Origin: Desulfomicrobium sp. UBA5193
Lineage (GTDB): Bacteria; Desulfobacterota; Desulfovibrionia; Desulfovibrionales; Desulfomicrobiaceae
Assembly: GCA_002412965.1 (NCBI GenBank)
Contig: DHWB01000012.1
Span: 79,697 to 143,696 of the forward strand
Length of the DNA: 64,000 bases
Reading direction: 5' to 3'
In this document: positions 9,075 through 17,167 of the stretch, piece by piece
Position numbering within the stretch: the stretch's first letter is position 1
Layout of the letters: each line of letters starts with the position of its first letter
Translations under genes and position numbers: made by a program
The notes under the pieces: model-generated
Told to the model about the DNA's origin: nothing
Seen by the model: the letters and a program-made list of their open reading frames with translations, nothing else
Databases searched by the model: none

Positions 9075-9590
9075 ATGCGTGCATTTATTCTGACATGCTT
9101 TTTCGTACTCTGTTTGAGCCTTACGGCTGGCGCCGAAACTAAAATCGGCTTTGTGGATATGAAGACGGTTATCGCCAAGTCCGAACCTGGTTCCAAAGCC
9201 ATGGAGCAGCTCAAGACGCAATTCAAGGATATGAAAGACAACCTTGATGCCCAGAAGAAGTCACTGGATACACTGAAGGAAGAACTGCAGAAGCAGTCCA
9301 TGATGCTCAGCCAGGAAGCGAAGCTCGACAAGGAAGCCCAATACAAACGCAAAGTGCGTGACTTCCAGGACATGGGTCAGAACTATCAGCGCAAGCTGCA
9401 ACAGGCCGAACAGAACCTGTCCAAACCCATCATCGACACGTTGATTCAAGTCATCCAGGACTACGGCAAAAAGAACGGATTCACGGCCATTTTCGACAAA
9501 CAGGGCAGCGGCTTGCTCTTCAGCCAGGACAATATCGACTTGACGACCATGGTCATCGCCGAATTGAACAAGGCCATGCGCGGCAAATAG
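9075..9590 (+). CDS. skp: Skp/OmpH-family periplasmic chaperone
   Basis: A 171-residue precursor with a signal peptide (about 1-20, cut after LTAGA) and then ETKIGFVDMKTVIAKSEPG, the usual OmpH opening. A long charged coiled-coil stretch (about 40-125) forms the tentacles of Skp, and a short beta-rich end follows. Skp holds unfolded outer-membrane proteins in the periplasm for BamA. A GGTGAGGAG ribosome site lies just before the ATG. The position between bamA and lpxD is the classical one. Confidence 0.92.
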   Translation: MRAFILTCFFVLCLSLTAGAETKIGFVDMKTVIAKSEPGSKAMEQLKTQFKDMKDNLDAQKKSLDTLKEELQKQSMMLSQEAKLDKEAQYKRKVRDFQDMGQNYQRKLQQAEQNLSKPIIDTLIQVIQDYGKKNGFTAIFDKQGSGLLFSQDNIDLTTMVIAELNKAMRGK

Positions 9591-9601
9591 CAGGAACAGA
9601 A

Positions 9602-10630
9602 ATGCTCCTCTCCGATATCGCGCGCAGTCTGAGTCTGGTTCTGCAAGGCGAAGATTTGGAAATAACAGGTGTCAACACCCTATCCGATGCTTCGCCCGCA
9701 GAGCTGTCCTTTCTGGCGAATCCAAAATATGCGTCACAGTTGGCCACTACCAGGGCTGGAGCAGTCATTGTCTCCGCTGGCCAGGCCCTGGACAACAAGC
9801 CTTGCCTCATCAGCGCCAATCCGTACCTGGATTTCGCTCGGGGAGTTCAGCTTTTCGCCAAACCCCAGGGATGTTTCTCCGGGGTAAGTGATCTGGCATT
9901 TATCCACACCGATGCGCGCGTTGATTCCACGGCAACCATTGCTCCTTTTGCCTTCATCGGCTCGGGAGCGGTCATCGGCCCAAGAGTCCGCATCTTCAGC
10001 GGGACATATGTGGGCGAAGACTGTGTCATCGATGAGGACACGGTCATCTACCCAAACTGTTCACTCATGGCTGGAACAGTGCTTGGCAAACGGGTCATCC
10101 TGCATGCCGGAACCGTGCTCGGCAGCGATGGCTTCGGCTTCGCTCAAGCCGCAGGAGGGATGACCAAGTTCCCTCAGATAGGGCGGACCGTCATCGAGGA
10201 CGATGTGGAGATCGGGGCCAACACGACCATTGACCGTGCGGCCTTGGGAGAAACACGCATTGGGCAGGGAACCAAGATCGATAATTTGGTTCAGCTTGGC
10301 CACAATGTCCGCGTGGGCAAAAACTGCATTCTGGTGGCTCAAGTCGGGATCGCCGGTTCGACGACACTAGGTGACGGGGTCATCCTGGCCGGGCAGGTCG
10401 GCGTCGCCGGTCACATCCACCTGGGCGATGGCTGCCGCATCGGGGCAAAATCAGGGGTGGGACAAAATGTGCCTCCAAAACAAGATTTGAGCGGCATCCC
10501 GGTCATGCCGCACGGCTCCTTTTTACGAGCCTCGGCCATCATGCCCAAGCTGCCGGAAATGAAACGGCGCCTGGGCAAATTGGAAAAGGAACTGGCCGCC
10601 CTCAGGGAAGAACTCGCGAACAAAGGGTAA
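9602..10630 (+). CDS. lpxD: UDP-3-O-(3-hydroxyacyl)glucosamine N-acyltransferase
   Basis: A 342-residue left-handed beta-helix acyltransferase. The N-terminal uridine-binding domain (about 1-100, with LSFLANPKYASQL) precedes hexapeptide repeats (about 105-290), and a helical C-terminus follows (MPKLPEMKRRLGKLEKELAALREE). The segment VLGSDGFGFA is typical of LpxD, and the catalytic histidine is expected in NLVQLGHNVRVG. It adds the N-linked 3-hydroxyacyl chain in the third step of lipid A synthesis. It follows skp by 11 bases in the lipid A block. Confidence 0.96.
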   Translation: MLLSDIARSLSLVLQGEDLEITGVNTLSDASPAELSFLANPKYASQLATTRAGAVIVSAGQALDNKPCLISANPYLDFARGVQLFAKPQGCFSGVSDLAFIHTDARVDSTATIAPFAFIGSGAVIGPRVRIFSGTYVGEDCVIDEDTVIYPNCSLMAGTVLGKRVILHAGTVLGSDGFGFAQAAGGMTKFPQIGRTVIEDDVEIGANTTIDRAALGETRIGQGTKIDNLVQLGHNVRVGKNCILVAQVGIAGSTTLGDGVILAGQVGVAGHIHLGDGCRIGAKSGVGQNVPPKQDLSGIPVMPHGSFLRASAIMPKLPEMKRRLGKLEKELAALREELANKG

Positions 10631-10635
10631 AGGAT

Positions 10636-11103
10636 ATGATCACCAAACCAGATAGCGGGGAAATTGTCAGCCGGGACATCCTGGACCTGCTCCCACACCG
10701 CTACCCATTCCTGCTCGTGGATCGGGTACTGTCCTTTGAAGCCATGAAGTCCATCCACGCCATCAAGTGCGTTTCCATCAACGAGCCTTTTTTTCAGGGA
10801 CATTTCCCATCCTATCCAGTCATGCCCGGCGTGCTTATTCTCGAAGCCCTGGCGCAGGCTGGAGGGATCATGGTCATCAAAACGCTTCCCCCCGCGGAAA
10901 CCGTCGGCAAGATATTTCTCTTCACAGGCATGGAAAAAGTACGATTTCGCCGCCCGGTGTTCCCAGGCGACCAGCTGCATCTGCATGTGACGTATGAGCG
11001 TCACAAGATGAGCATGTGGAAAACCAACGGCAAGGCGATGGTCGACGGCAAGGTTGTTGCCGAGGGCATCCTGACCGCTTCCGTGGTACAGAGGGAAGAC
11101 TGA
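10636..11103 (+). CDS. fabZ: 3-hydroxyacyl-ACP dehydratase FabZ
   Basis: A 155-residue hotdog dehydratase. The opening ILDLLPHRYPFLLVDRVL carries the catalytic histidine of FabZ, and the partner acid lies in FFQGHFPSYPVMPGVLILEALAQAGG. FabZ removes water from 3-hydroxyacyl-ACP in fatty acid elongation and competes with LpxA and LpxD for the same acyl carriers, which explains its place between them. Its stop overlaps lpxA in a TGATG. Confidence 0.97.
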   Translation: MITKPDSGEIVSRDILDLLPHRYPFLLVDRVLSFEAMKSIHAIKCVSINEPFFQGHFPSYPVMPGVLILEALAQAGGIMVIKTLPPAETVGKIFLFTGMEKVRFRRPVFPGDQLHLHVTYERHKMSMWKTNGKAMVDGKVVAEGILTASVVQRED

Positions 11104-11894
11104 TGCAGACAACAATTCATTCCACAGCGGTCATCCATCCTGATGCATGTCTTGGCACCGGGGTCACGGTCGGCCCGTATGTGATCATCGAAGAGGATGT
11201 GCGCATCGGCGACGGAACCATCATTGACGCCGGGGCGCAAATAAAGCGCTTCACGACACTCGGCACCAAGAACCATGTTCATTCCATGGCCTGCGTCGGC
11301 GGAGAACCTCAGGACCTCAAATTCCATGGCGAAGAGACCAGGCTTTTGATCGGCGATCGCAACAAAATTCGTGAATTTTCCACCATTCACCGAGGCACAG
11401 AAGGAGGAGGGGGCATGACCCGGGTTGGTTCGGACAACCTGATGATGGCCTACTCCCATATCGCCCATGACTGCGTCGTCGGCGACAACAATGTTCTGGC
11501 CAACGCTGCGACCTTGGCGGGTCACGTCATTGTTGGCAGCGAGGTCGTCGTTGGCGGGCTTTCCGCAGTGCACCAGTTCGTCAATATCGGGGATTTCGCC
11601 TTTATCGGCGGAAAAACGGGAGTTGCCCAGGATGTGCCCCCGTTCATGCTCGCCGTTGGCGAGAGAGCCACGCTGCGCGGCCTGAACCTCATCGGTCTGC
11701 GACGGCACGGATTCTCATCCGATGAAATCCATGCCCTCAAATCCGCCTACAAGTTGATCTGGCGCTCCAATCAGGAACGCAATGAAGTCATCCAGCAGGT
11801 CGAGACCGAGCTTGGAAATTTTCCTCAGGTCATGAAACTCCTGGATTTCATCCGGAGCAGCAAACGGGGCACGATTTCACCTGAACGCATCTAG
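11103..11894 (+). CDS. lpxA: UDP-N-acetylglucosamine acyltransferase
   Basis: A 263-residue hexapeptide-repeat protein. The ATG at 11103 overlaps the fabZ stop and begins the conserved IHSTAVIHPDACLG; the upstream in-frame extension lies inside fabZ and is rejected. Repeats run to about residue 190, with MAYSHIAHDC carrying the catalytic histidine and HQFVNIGDFAFIGG typical of LpxA. A helical C-terminal domain follows. It performs the first committed step of lipid A synthesis, 3-O-acylation of UDP-GlcNAc. Confidence 0.96.
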   Translation: MQTTIHSTAVIHPDACLGTGVTVGPYVIIEEDVRIGDGTIIDAGAQIKRFTTLGTKNHVHSMACVGGEPQDLKFHGEETRLLIGDRNKIREFSTIHRGTEGGGGMTRVGSDNLMMAYSHIAHDCVVGDNNVLANAATLAGHVIVGSEVVVGGLSAVHQFVNIGDFAFIGGKTGVAQDVPPFMLAVGERATLRGLNLIGLRRHGFSSDEIHALKSAYKLIWRSNQERNEVIQQVETELGNFPQVMKLLDFIRSSKRGTISPERI

Positions 11895-11902
11895 CGCCGA
11901 TC

Positions 11903-12718
11903 ATGACCAAAACTCTGGGCATCATCGCCGGCGGCGGATCTTTTCCCTTTACCGTGGCCCGCACAGCCAGATCCCGCGGTGAACACGTCATCGGTGTCGG
12001 ATTCGCTTCCGACACCGATCCCGCTTTTCCCGAACACTGCGACAGCTTTGCCTGGCTCAAACTCGGCCAACTCGGCCGGCTCATCGATTTCTTCACCGCC
12101 AACAAGGTCACGCATGTGGTCATGGCCGGGCCCATCAACAAACCTCGGGCCTTGGACCTGCGACCGGACTGGCGAGCTGCGAAGCTTCTTTTTTCCACCA
12201 AGACACGTGGGGACGACGTCCTGCTTCGAGCTCTCACAACGGAGCTTGAGCGCGAGGGATTGCACGTTGTGGCCCCGCACCTCTACTCTCCCGAACTGCT
12301 CGCGCCCGAAGGCGTCCTGACCCGCAGGAAGCCTACGGAGAGGGAGCGTGAGGATATCGCTTTCGGGTGGGCTTTGGCTCAGAACCTCGGTCAATTCGAC
12401 ATCGGTCAATGCCTCGTGGTGCGGGAAAAAATCGTTTTGGCCGTTGAAGCCATCGAGGGCACAGATGCGGCCATCCGTCGCGGCGGACAACTCGGGGGGC
12501 CGGGCGCCGTGGTGATAAAGCGACCGAAGCCGACTCAGGACAAGCGCCTGGACCTACCTGCCATCGGGCTTGGCACCCTGCAATCCATGGCCGAAGTCGG
12601 GGCGACGTGCCTGGCCTTCGAGGCCGGCGGATGCATCTTTTTCGAACAGCAAAAAACCGTGGATTTTGCGAACAGCCACGGCATCACTCTGGTTGGTCTG
12701 CCCGCTTCCTCAGTCTGA
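11903..12718 (+). CDS. lpxI: UDP-2,3-diacylglucosamine pyrophosphatase LpxI
   Basis: A 271-residue member of the DUF1009/LpxI family. Recognisable parts are the start TLGIIAGGGSFPFTVARTA, the segment KVTHVVMAGPINKPRALDLRPDW (about 68-90), and the C-terminal half with EAIEGTDAAIRRGG and DLPAIGLGTLQSMAEVGATCLAFEAGG. LpxI cleaves UDP-2,3-diacylglucosamine to lipid X, the job done by the unrelated LpxH in enterobacteria. It ends the lipid A block; lpxB is not adjacent. Confidence 0.93.
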   Translation: MTKTLGIIAGGGSFPFTVARTARSRGEHVIGVGFASDTDPAFPEHCDSFAWLKLGQLGRLIDFFTANKVTHVVMAGPINKPRALDLRPDWRAAKLLFSTKTRGDDVLLRALTTELEREGLHVVAPHLYSPELLAPEGVLTRRKPTEREREDIAFGWALAQNLGQFDIGQCLVVREKIVLAVEAIEGTDAAIRRGGQLGGPGAVVIKRPKPTQDKRLDLPAIGLGTLQSMAEVGATCLAFEAGGCIFFEQQKTVDFANSHGITLVGLPASSV

Positions 12719-12766
12719 TCTTCGCACCGCAGGACGCGACAATTATTCCAGATCAGGCCCCCTGCC

Positions 12767-12798
12767 AAAAAAATGGCCAGGACTTTCATCCCGGCCAT
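12767..12798 (-). terminator. Rho-independent terminator of the thrC operon
   Basis: On the minus strand an ATGGCC/GGCCAT stem, extended by an internal GGA/TCC pairing, is followed by seven T residues, 22 bases past the thrC stop. The T-run lies only on the minus-strand side, so it serves thrC rather than lpxI, which converges from the other side. Confidence 0.75.
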
Positions 12799-12819
12799 CG
12801 GCTCATCGATTTTGGAAAG

Positions 12820-14274
12820 CTACATCCCCCTTTTGTCCAACCCGAGAATCTCAACCACGTTCTGTGCTGCCTGAACCGTAAAGCCGTCCTCTGGCAGTCG
12901 GTCCTTTTCCTGCTGCGAGATGACCAGGCGCGGGGCATTCGAAAGCTGTGCGTCTGGCGTTATTTCGTATTCAGGTCCAAAGCTGTTCTGGAAATACATG
13001 TCCTGAAAACCGGCAAATTTCAGGGCATGAGCCGTCGCATCCAGAATCGCCAATTCACCCTCGTCCAGCAGTCCCAGTTCCTTGGCCTTGAGCAGACCGG
13101 CGAGACACTCACCGCCCTGCGTGCAGGCGATATGGCCATGCCTGTTGGCCAGGAGCATTGATTCGATGATCCTCTGCTCGCTGACTTGCACGATCTGAAA
13201 TGATCCCCCCCCACCGAGTTTAACGTATTGCTCAGCCAGATAGGCGACACGCGGAAAGGACACTGGGTTTCCGATCATGGCGGCCTGGGCCACGGACGGA
13301 CGCACCTTTACCGCCTCGAACTTTCTTGGCGTGGTTTCCTGGGCGTAGTAGCGGAAAACCGGGTCGGCGTGCTCGGACTGGACACCGAAAATCCGAGGCA
13401 ATGACTCAATGATGCCCAGGCGCAGGAGTTTCAGGAATCCACTCATGATGGCCGTGACGTTGCCGGCGTTGCCGATGGGCACAAAGACCGCCTTGCCATG
13501 CAAGTCCCAGTCATACCACTGGGCGACCTCAAAGGCGTAGCTTTCCTGTCCCAGGATGCGCCATGCGTTCTTTGAATTGAGGAGCGCCACCCGATAGTGA
13601 TCGGCCAAATATTCGACTACCTTCATGCAATCATCGAACACTCCTGGGATTTCGAGCACGCGCGCTCCGCTGCCCAAGGGCTGCGACAACTGCTGGGCGG
13701 TGACCTTGCCCTGAGGCAAAAGCACGACGGAGGTCAACGGAGCGCCGACATATGCCGCATACAAGGCCGCCGCAGCCGACGTGTCACCTGTGGAGGCGCA
13801 GATGGTCAGGACATTGTCCCACTGGTGTTTGGCGACCAGATGACGCAAATAGGAATACGCGCAGGCCATACCCCGATCCTTGAAGGACGCCGAAGGGTTC
13901 TGGCCATCGTTCTTGAAGGCCATGGGCTGCCCTACCAGAAGCTCTAACGCGGGGGATGAGCGGGTCACGGGGGTGTTGCCCTCGCCCAGATAGACGATGT
14001 GCTCTTCGGCCACGACAGGAGCCATCAGTTCGTAAAAACGAAATATTCCGCGCAAGGCCGAATTCTTTGTCGCGGCGCGCAGATCGAAAATATCGCGCCA
14101 CGTCTGGCCCGACGTTTTTTCAAGCTCGCTGAAACGCGTGTCCTCTAGCAAAAAAACGCCTTTGCACTTGGGACAGGTATAGTGGAGTTCGTCAATGGGG
14201 TATCGGGACTGACAGCCCAGACAGACATATTCCATTTCCCCGCGATAAGATGGGAAAATATTGGCTTCGCGCAT
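12820..14274 (-). CDS. thrC: Threonine synthase
   Basis: A 484-residue PLP enzyme converting O-phosphohomoserine to threonine. The N-terminus holds a possible zinc ribbon (YVCLGCQSRYPIDELHYTCPKCKG, residues 16-39). The PLP lysine lies in SASFKDRGMACAYSYL, and the phosphate-binding glycine loop is VPIGNAGNVTAIMSGF. The C-terminal end (MYFQNSFGPEYEITPDAQL) extends past the usual domain. With hom and the ApgM-type gene at the window start it would complete the threonine route. It is the last gene of the minus-strand run beginning at glmU, 21 bases after the UbiA gene. Confidence 0.93.
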   Translation of the reverse strand: MREANIFPSYRGEMEYVCLGCQSRYPIDELHYTCPKCKGVFLLEDTRFSELEKTSGQTWRDIFDLRAATKNSALRGIFRFYELMAPVVAEEHIVYLGEGNTPVTRSSPALELLVGQPMAFKNDGQNPSASFKDRGMACAYSYLRHLVAKHQWDNVLTICASTGDTSAAAALYAAYVGAPLTSVVLLPQGKVTAQQLSQPLGSGARVLEIPGVFDDCMKVVEYLADHYRVALLNSKNAWRILGQESYAFEVAQWYDWDLHGKAVFVPIGNAGNVTAIMSGFLKLLRLGIIESLPRIFGVQSEHADPVFRYYAQETTPRKFEAVKVRPSVAQAAMIGNPVSFPRVAYLAEQYVKLGGGGSFQIVQVSEQRIIESMLLANRHGHIACTQGGECLAGLLKAKELGLLDEGELAILDATAHALKFAGFQDMYFQNSFGPEYEITPDAQLSNAPRLVISQQEKDRLPEDGFTVQAAQNVVEILGLDKRGM

Positions 14275-14295
14275 GGTGTGCTCCCTGAAAATTGA

Positions 14296-15162
14296 TTACT
14301 TGAACGCCGTATCCACAACCGCGCCCGCAAACAAAAAAACCGCCACAAATCCATTCATGGTAAAAAAAGCCAGATTGACCCGACTCATGTCGTGCGCCGA
14401 AATCAAGCGATGTTCGAAAAGCAGGATCACGGCCACGGCCAGACAAACACCTGTATAGATGAGCCCCGCCCCGGCAGTCCATCCGGCCAGGAGAAAAAAA
14501 ACACCCGTGACCACATGGCTGAATGTTGACAGGGCCAGAGCAGCAGGGACCCCAACCTGCGCCGGTAGGGAATGCAGCCCCTCCGCACGGTCGAACTCAA
14601 CATCCTGGCACGCGTAAAGAATATCAAAACCACCTACCCAAAGGGTCACGCCCAAGGCCAAAAGAACCGGCGCAATCTCCACCACGGGTGATACCGCGAG
14701 CCAGCCGGCAAGAGGGGCAAGTCCGAGCACGGAACCCAGGAAAAAATGGCAAAATGGAGTGAACCTTTTGGTGTAACTGTACAGTCCGGACCAAATCAAT
14801 GCCAAGGGAGACAGTGCAAGACACAGGGGGTTGAGAAGCCAGCAGGCCACAAGGAAGACAACGGCGCATGCGGCAATGAAAACCCTGGTTTCAGAAACCT
14901 GCAGCTCGCCGCTGACCAGGGGTCTTGAGAATGTTCGCGGATTCTTGGCGTCAATCGGCAGGTCCACCAGCCGGTTCACAGCCATGGCAAAGGAGCGTAC
15001 TGCGACCATCGCCACGGTCAGGGGAATGAACACCTTCCAGCCCGGCCAGCCGCCAGCCGCCCAAAGCATCCCGAGATAGGCGAACGGAAGGGCGAAAATC
15101 GAGTGTTCGATCTTGACCATGCGCGCCAGCAATACTGTTTTACGCCAAATCGGAAGCAACAC
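14296..15162 (-). CDS. UbiA-family aromatic prenyltransferase
   Basis: A 288-residue integral membrane protein with about eight or nine hydrophobic segments. The first aspartate motif lies in NRLVDLPIDAKNPRT (N..xD..D) and the second in DILYACQDVEFDRAEGLHSLP, as in 4-hydroxybenzoate polyprenyltransferases. In an anaerobe making menaquinone this most likely prenylates the aromatic quinone precursor (UbiA or MqnP role). The GTG start at 15162 is chosen because AAGGAG lies six bases upstream; the longer TTG-started frame would include that ribosome site. It begins 11 bases after the tyrS stop. Confidence 0.85.
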   Translation of the reverse strand: MLLPIWRKTVLLARMVKIEHSIFALPFAYLGMLWAAGGWPGWKVFIPLTVAMVAVRSFAMAVNRLVDLPIDAKNPRTFSRPLVSGELQVSETRVFIAACAVVFLVACWLLNPLCLALSPLALIWSGLYSYTKRFTPFCHFFLGSVLGLAPLAGWLAVSPVVEIAPVLLALGVTLWVGGFDILYACQDVEFDRAEGLHSLPAQVGVPAALALSTFSHVVTGVFFLLAGWTAGAGLIYTGVCLAVAVILLFEHRLISAHDMSRVNLAFFTMNGFVAVFLFAGAVVDTAFK

Positions 15163-15172
15163 GGACCACTCC

Positions 15173-16369
15173 TTAGGCAATCACCAGCTTTAAAAATCTT
15201 TTCTTGCCGATCTTGAGCACATATTCCCCGCAGGCAAAAGCAAAGGCCGCATCGTCTTCCTTGCGGCCGTCGATGGTCACCGCGTTCTGCTTGCACATCC
15301 GCCGGGCGTCGCCCTTGGAGGAGCACACGCCGCTCTCGCTCAAGACATCCACCAGCAGGATGCCGGTAATGGCGGCAAAGACCTCGATGTCCTCGGGAAT
15401 TCCCTGCTTGGCAAAAACGGCGTTAAAACCTTCACGCGCGGCCGCAGCCGCTTCCGCACTGTGAAAACGCGCCGTGATCTCTTCGGCCAGATCCTCTTTG
15501 GCTGTCTTGGGGTGCAGGGCTCCGGACTGAACCTGTTCACGCAATGAGCGGATCTGTTCCAGGGACCTGTCGGAAAGAAGCTCGTAGTAGCGCCACATCA
15601 GCTCGTCGGAGATGGACATCAGCTTGCCGAACATGTCGCTCGGAGCCTCGTCGATGCCAATGTAATTGCCCAGCGACTTGCTCATTTTCTGGACCCCGTC
15701 GAGGCCCTCCAGGATGGGCATGGTCAGCACGATCTGCGAGGCCTGCGCGTGTTCGCGCTGAAGATGGCGCCCCATGAGCAGATTGAACTTCTGGTCCGTT
15801 CCTCCGAGTTCGACATCGGCGCGCAGGGCGACGGAGTCATAGCCTTGAACCAGAGGATACAGAAACTCATGAATGGAAATCGGCTGATTGCCTTTGAAGC
15901 GCTTTTCAAAATCATCGCGCTCAAGCATGCGGGCAACCGTGTAACGGGAGCAGAGTTCGATGAAATCGGCTGCGGAAAACTTGTCCATCCAGGTGGAGTT
16001 GAAGGCGATCTCGGTGCGATCCGGGTCGAGGATCTTGAAAATCTGCTTCTTGTAGGTTTCGGCGTTGCGCAGGACCTCTTCGCGAGTCAATTTCTTGCGT
16101 GTTTCGGATTTTCCCGAGGGATCTCCGATCATGCCCGTGAAATCACCGATCAGGAAAATGACCTGATGACCGAGCTCCTGAAAATGCTTGAGCTTTTGAA
16201 TCAGGACCGTATGCCCGAGGTGCAGATCCGGAGCAGTGGGATCAAAACCGGCCTTGATTCGAAGCGGAGCGCCCCGGCGCAATTTCCCGATCAGTTCCTC
16301 TTCATTGATTATCTCCACGCTTCCGCGCCTGATCTGCTCCAGCTGCCGTTCCAATTCAGTATCTGTCAT
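15173..16369 (-). CDS. tyrS: Tyrosyl-tRNA synthetase
   Basis: A 398-residue class I synthetase. The HIGH-equivalent is HLGHT in FDPTAPDLHLGHTVLIQKL, and KMSKS is present in VQKMSKSLGNYIG. A C-terminal S4 RNA-binding domain covers about 335-398 (GVCSSKGDARRMCKQNAVTIDG). The ATG at 16369 overlaps the stop of the ymdB-like gene by four bases. A longer in-frame extension to 16465 lies inside that gene and is not used. It charges tRNA-Tyr. Confidence 0.96.
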   Translation of the reverse strand: MTDTELERQLEQIRRGSVEIINEEELIGKLRRGAPLRIKAGFDPTAPDLHLGHTVLIQKLKHFQELGHQVIFLIGDFTGMIGDPSGKSETRKKLTREEVLRNAETYKKQIFKILDPDRTEIAFNSTWMDKFSAADFIELCSRYTVARMLERDDFEKRFKGNQPISIHEFLYPLVQGYDSVALRADVELGGTDQKFNLLMGRHLQREHAQASQIVLTMPILEGLDGVQKMSKSLGNYIGIDEAPSDMFGKLMSISDELMWRYYELLSDRSLEQIRSLREQVQSGALHPKTAKEDLAEEITARFHSAEAAAAAREGFNAVFAKQGIPEDIEVFAAITGILLVDVLSESGVCSSKGDARRMCKQNAVTIDGRKEDDAAFAFACGEYVLKIGKKRFLKLVIA

Positions 16370-17160
16370 GACACGTCCTGTTCCTTTAAAACCCTGTATT
16401 GCCACGCCGAAATGCTTCGGCAACGTCCCTGATCCACTTCCATCAGCGCCCCGTTCAACATGCACGGCCCCTTGGCCAGCTCAAAACGCTGGGGCAGCCC
16501 AGTCCGAAATCTGCGCAGAATAATGTCGCTGTCCATGCCCAGACAGGAATCTTCAGGCCCGCACATGCCAAGATCTGAAATATAGCCGGTGACTCCGTCA
16601 AGAATACAGGCGTCGTTGGTCTGGACATGGGTGTGGGTCCCGAGCACCGCATGCACGCGGCCACGCAGCATATGGGCCAAAGCACGCTTTTCCGACGTGG
16701 CTTCGGCATGCATGTCCACCAGGATCACCGCATCCGCAGGAGCCTCGCCAACAAGTCGCTCAGCCGCTGCAAAGGGGCAGTCGATGGCTTCCATGAAGGT
16801 CCGGCCTTGCAGATTGATGACCATGAGCGGTGCAAAACACTCGCCCACGGAGAAAACCAGCGCCCCACGGCCAGGAGCAGACGCCGGATAATTGGCTGGA
16901 CGCAGCAACCAGGACTCATTCTCGAGCAACGGACGGATGTCGGGAAATTTCCAGACATGGTTGCCTGTGGTCAAGACGTCCACACCGGCTCGATGCAATT
17001 CACGAGCGCTTTTCGCCGACAAGCCCAAGCCGCCCGAAGCATTTTCCGCGTTGGCAATAACAGCGTTCAGCCCCAATTCCCTACGCAAATGCGGCAGATG
17101 GTCTTTTACCATCTGCCGCCCGGTGTTACCTACAATATCGCCTAGAAAAAGAAGCCGCAT
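16366..17160 (-). CDS. YmdB-family metallophosphoesterase (TIGR00282 type)
   Basis: A 264-residue calcineurin-like phosphoesterase. MRLLFLGDIVGNTGRQMV holds the first metal aspartate, VIANAENASGGLGL the asparagine/glutamate cluster, TTGNHVW the GNH motif, and VLGTHTHVQTND the late histidine pair. YmdB hydrolyses 2',3'-cyclic nucleotides in Bacillus, where its gene sits beside RNase Y; the same linkage appears here, seven bases from rny. The start at 17160 fits the family N-terminus, though no clear ribosome site precedes it; a TTG at 17178 is the alternative. Confidence 0.9.
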   Translation of the reverse strand: MRLLFLGDIVGNTGRQMVKDHLPHLRRELGLNAVIANAENASGGLGLSAKSARELHRAGVDVLTTGNHVWKFPDIRPLLENESWLLRPANYPASAPGRGALVFSVGECFAPLMVINLQGRTFMEAIDCPFAAAERLVGEAPADAVILVDMHAEATSEKRALAHMLRGRVHAVLGTHTHVQTNDACILDGVTGYISDLGMCGPEDSCLGMDSDIILRRFRTGLPQRFELAKGPCMLNGALMEVDQGRCRSISAWQYRVLKEQDVS

Positions 17161-17167
17161 GAAGGAG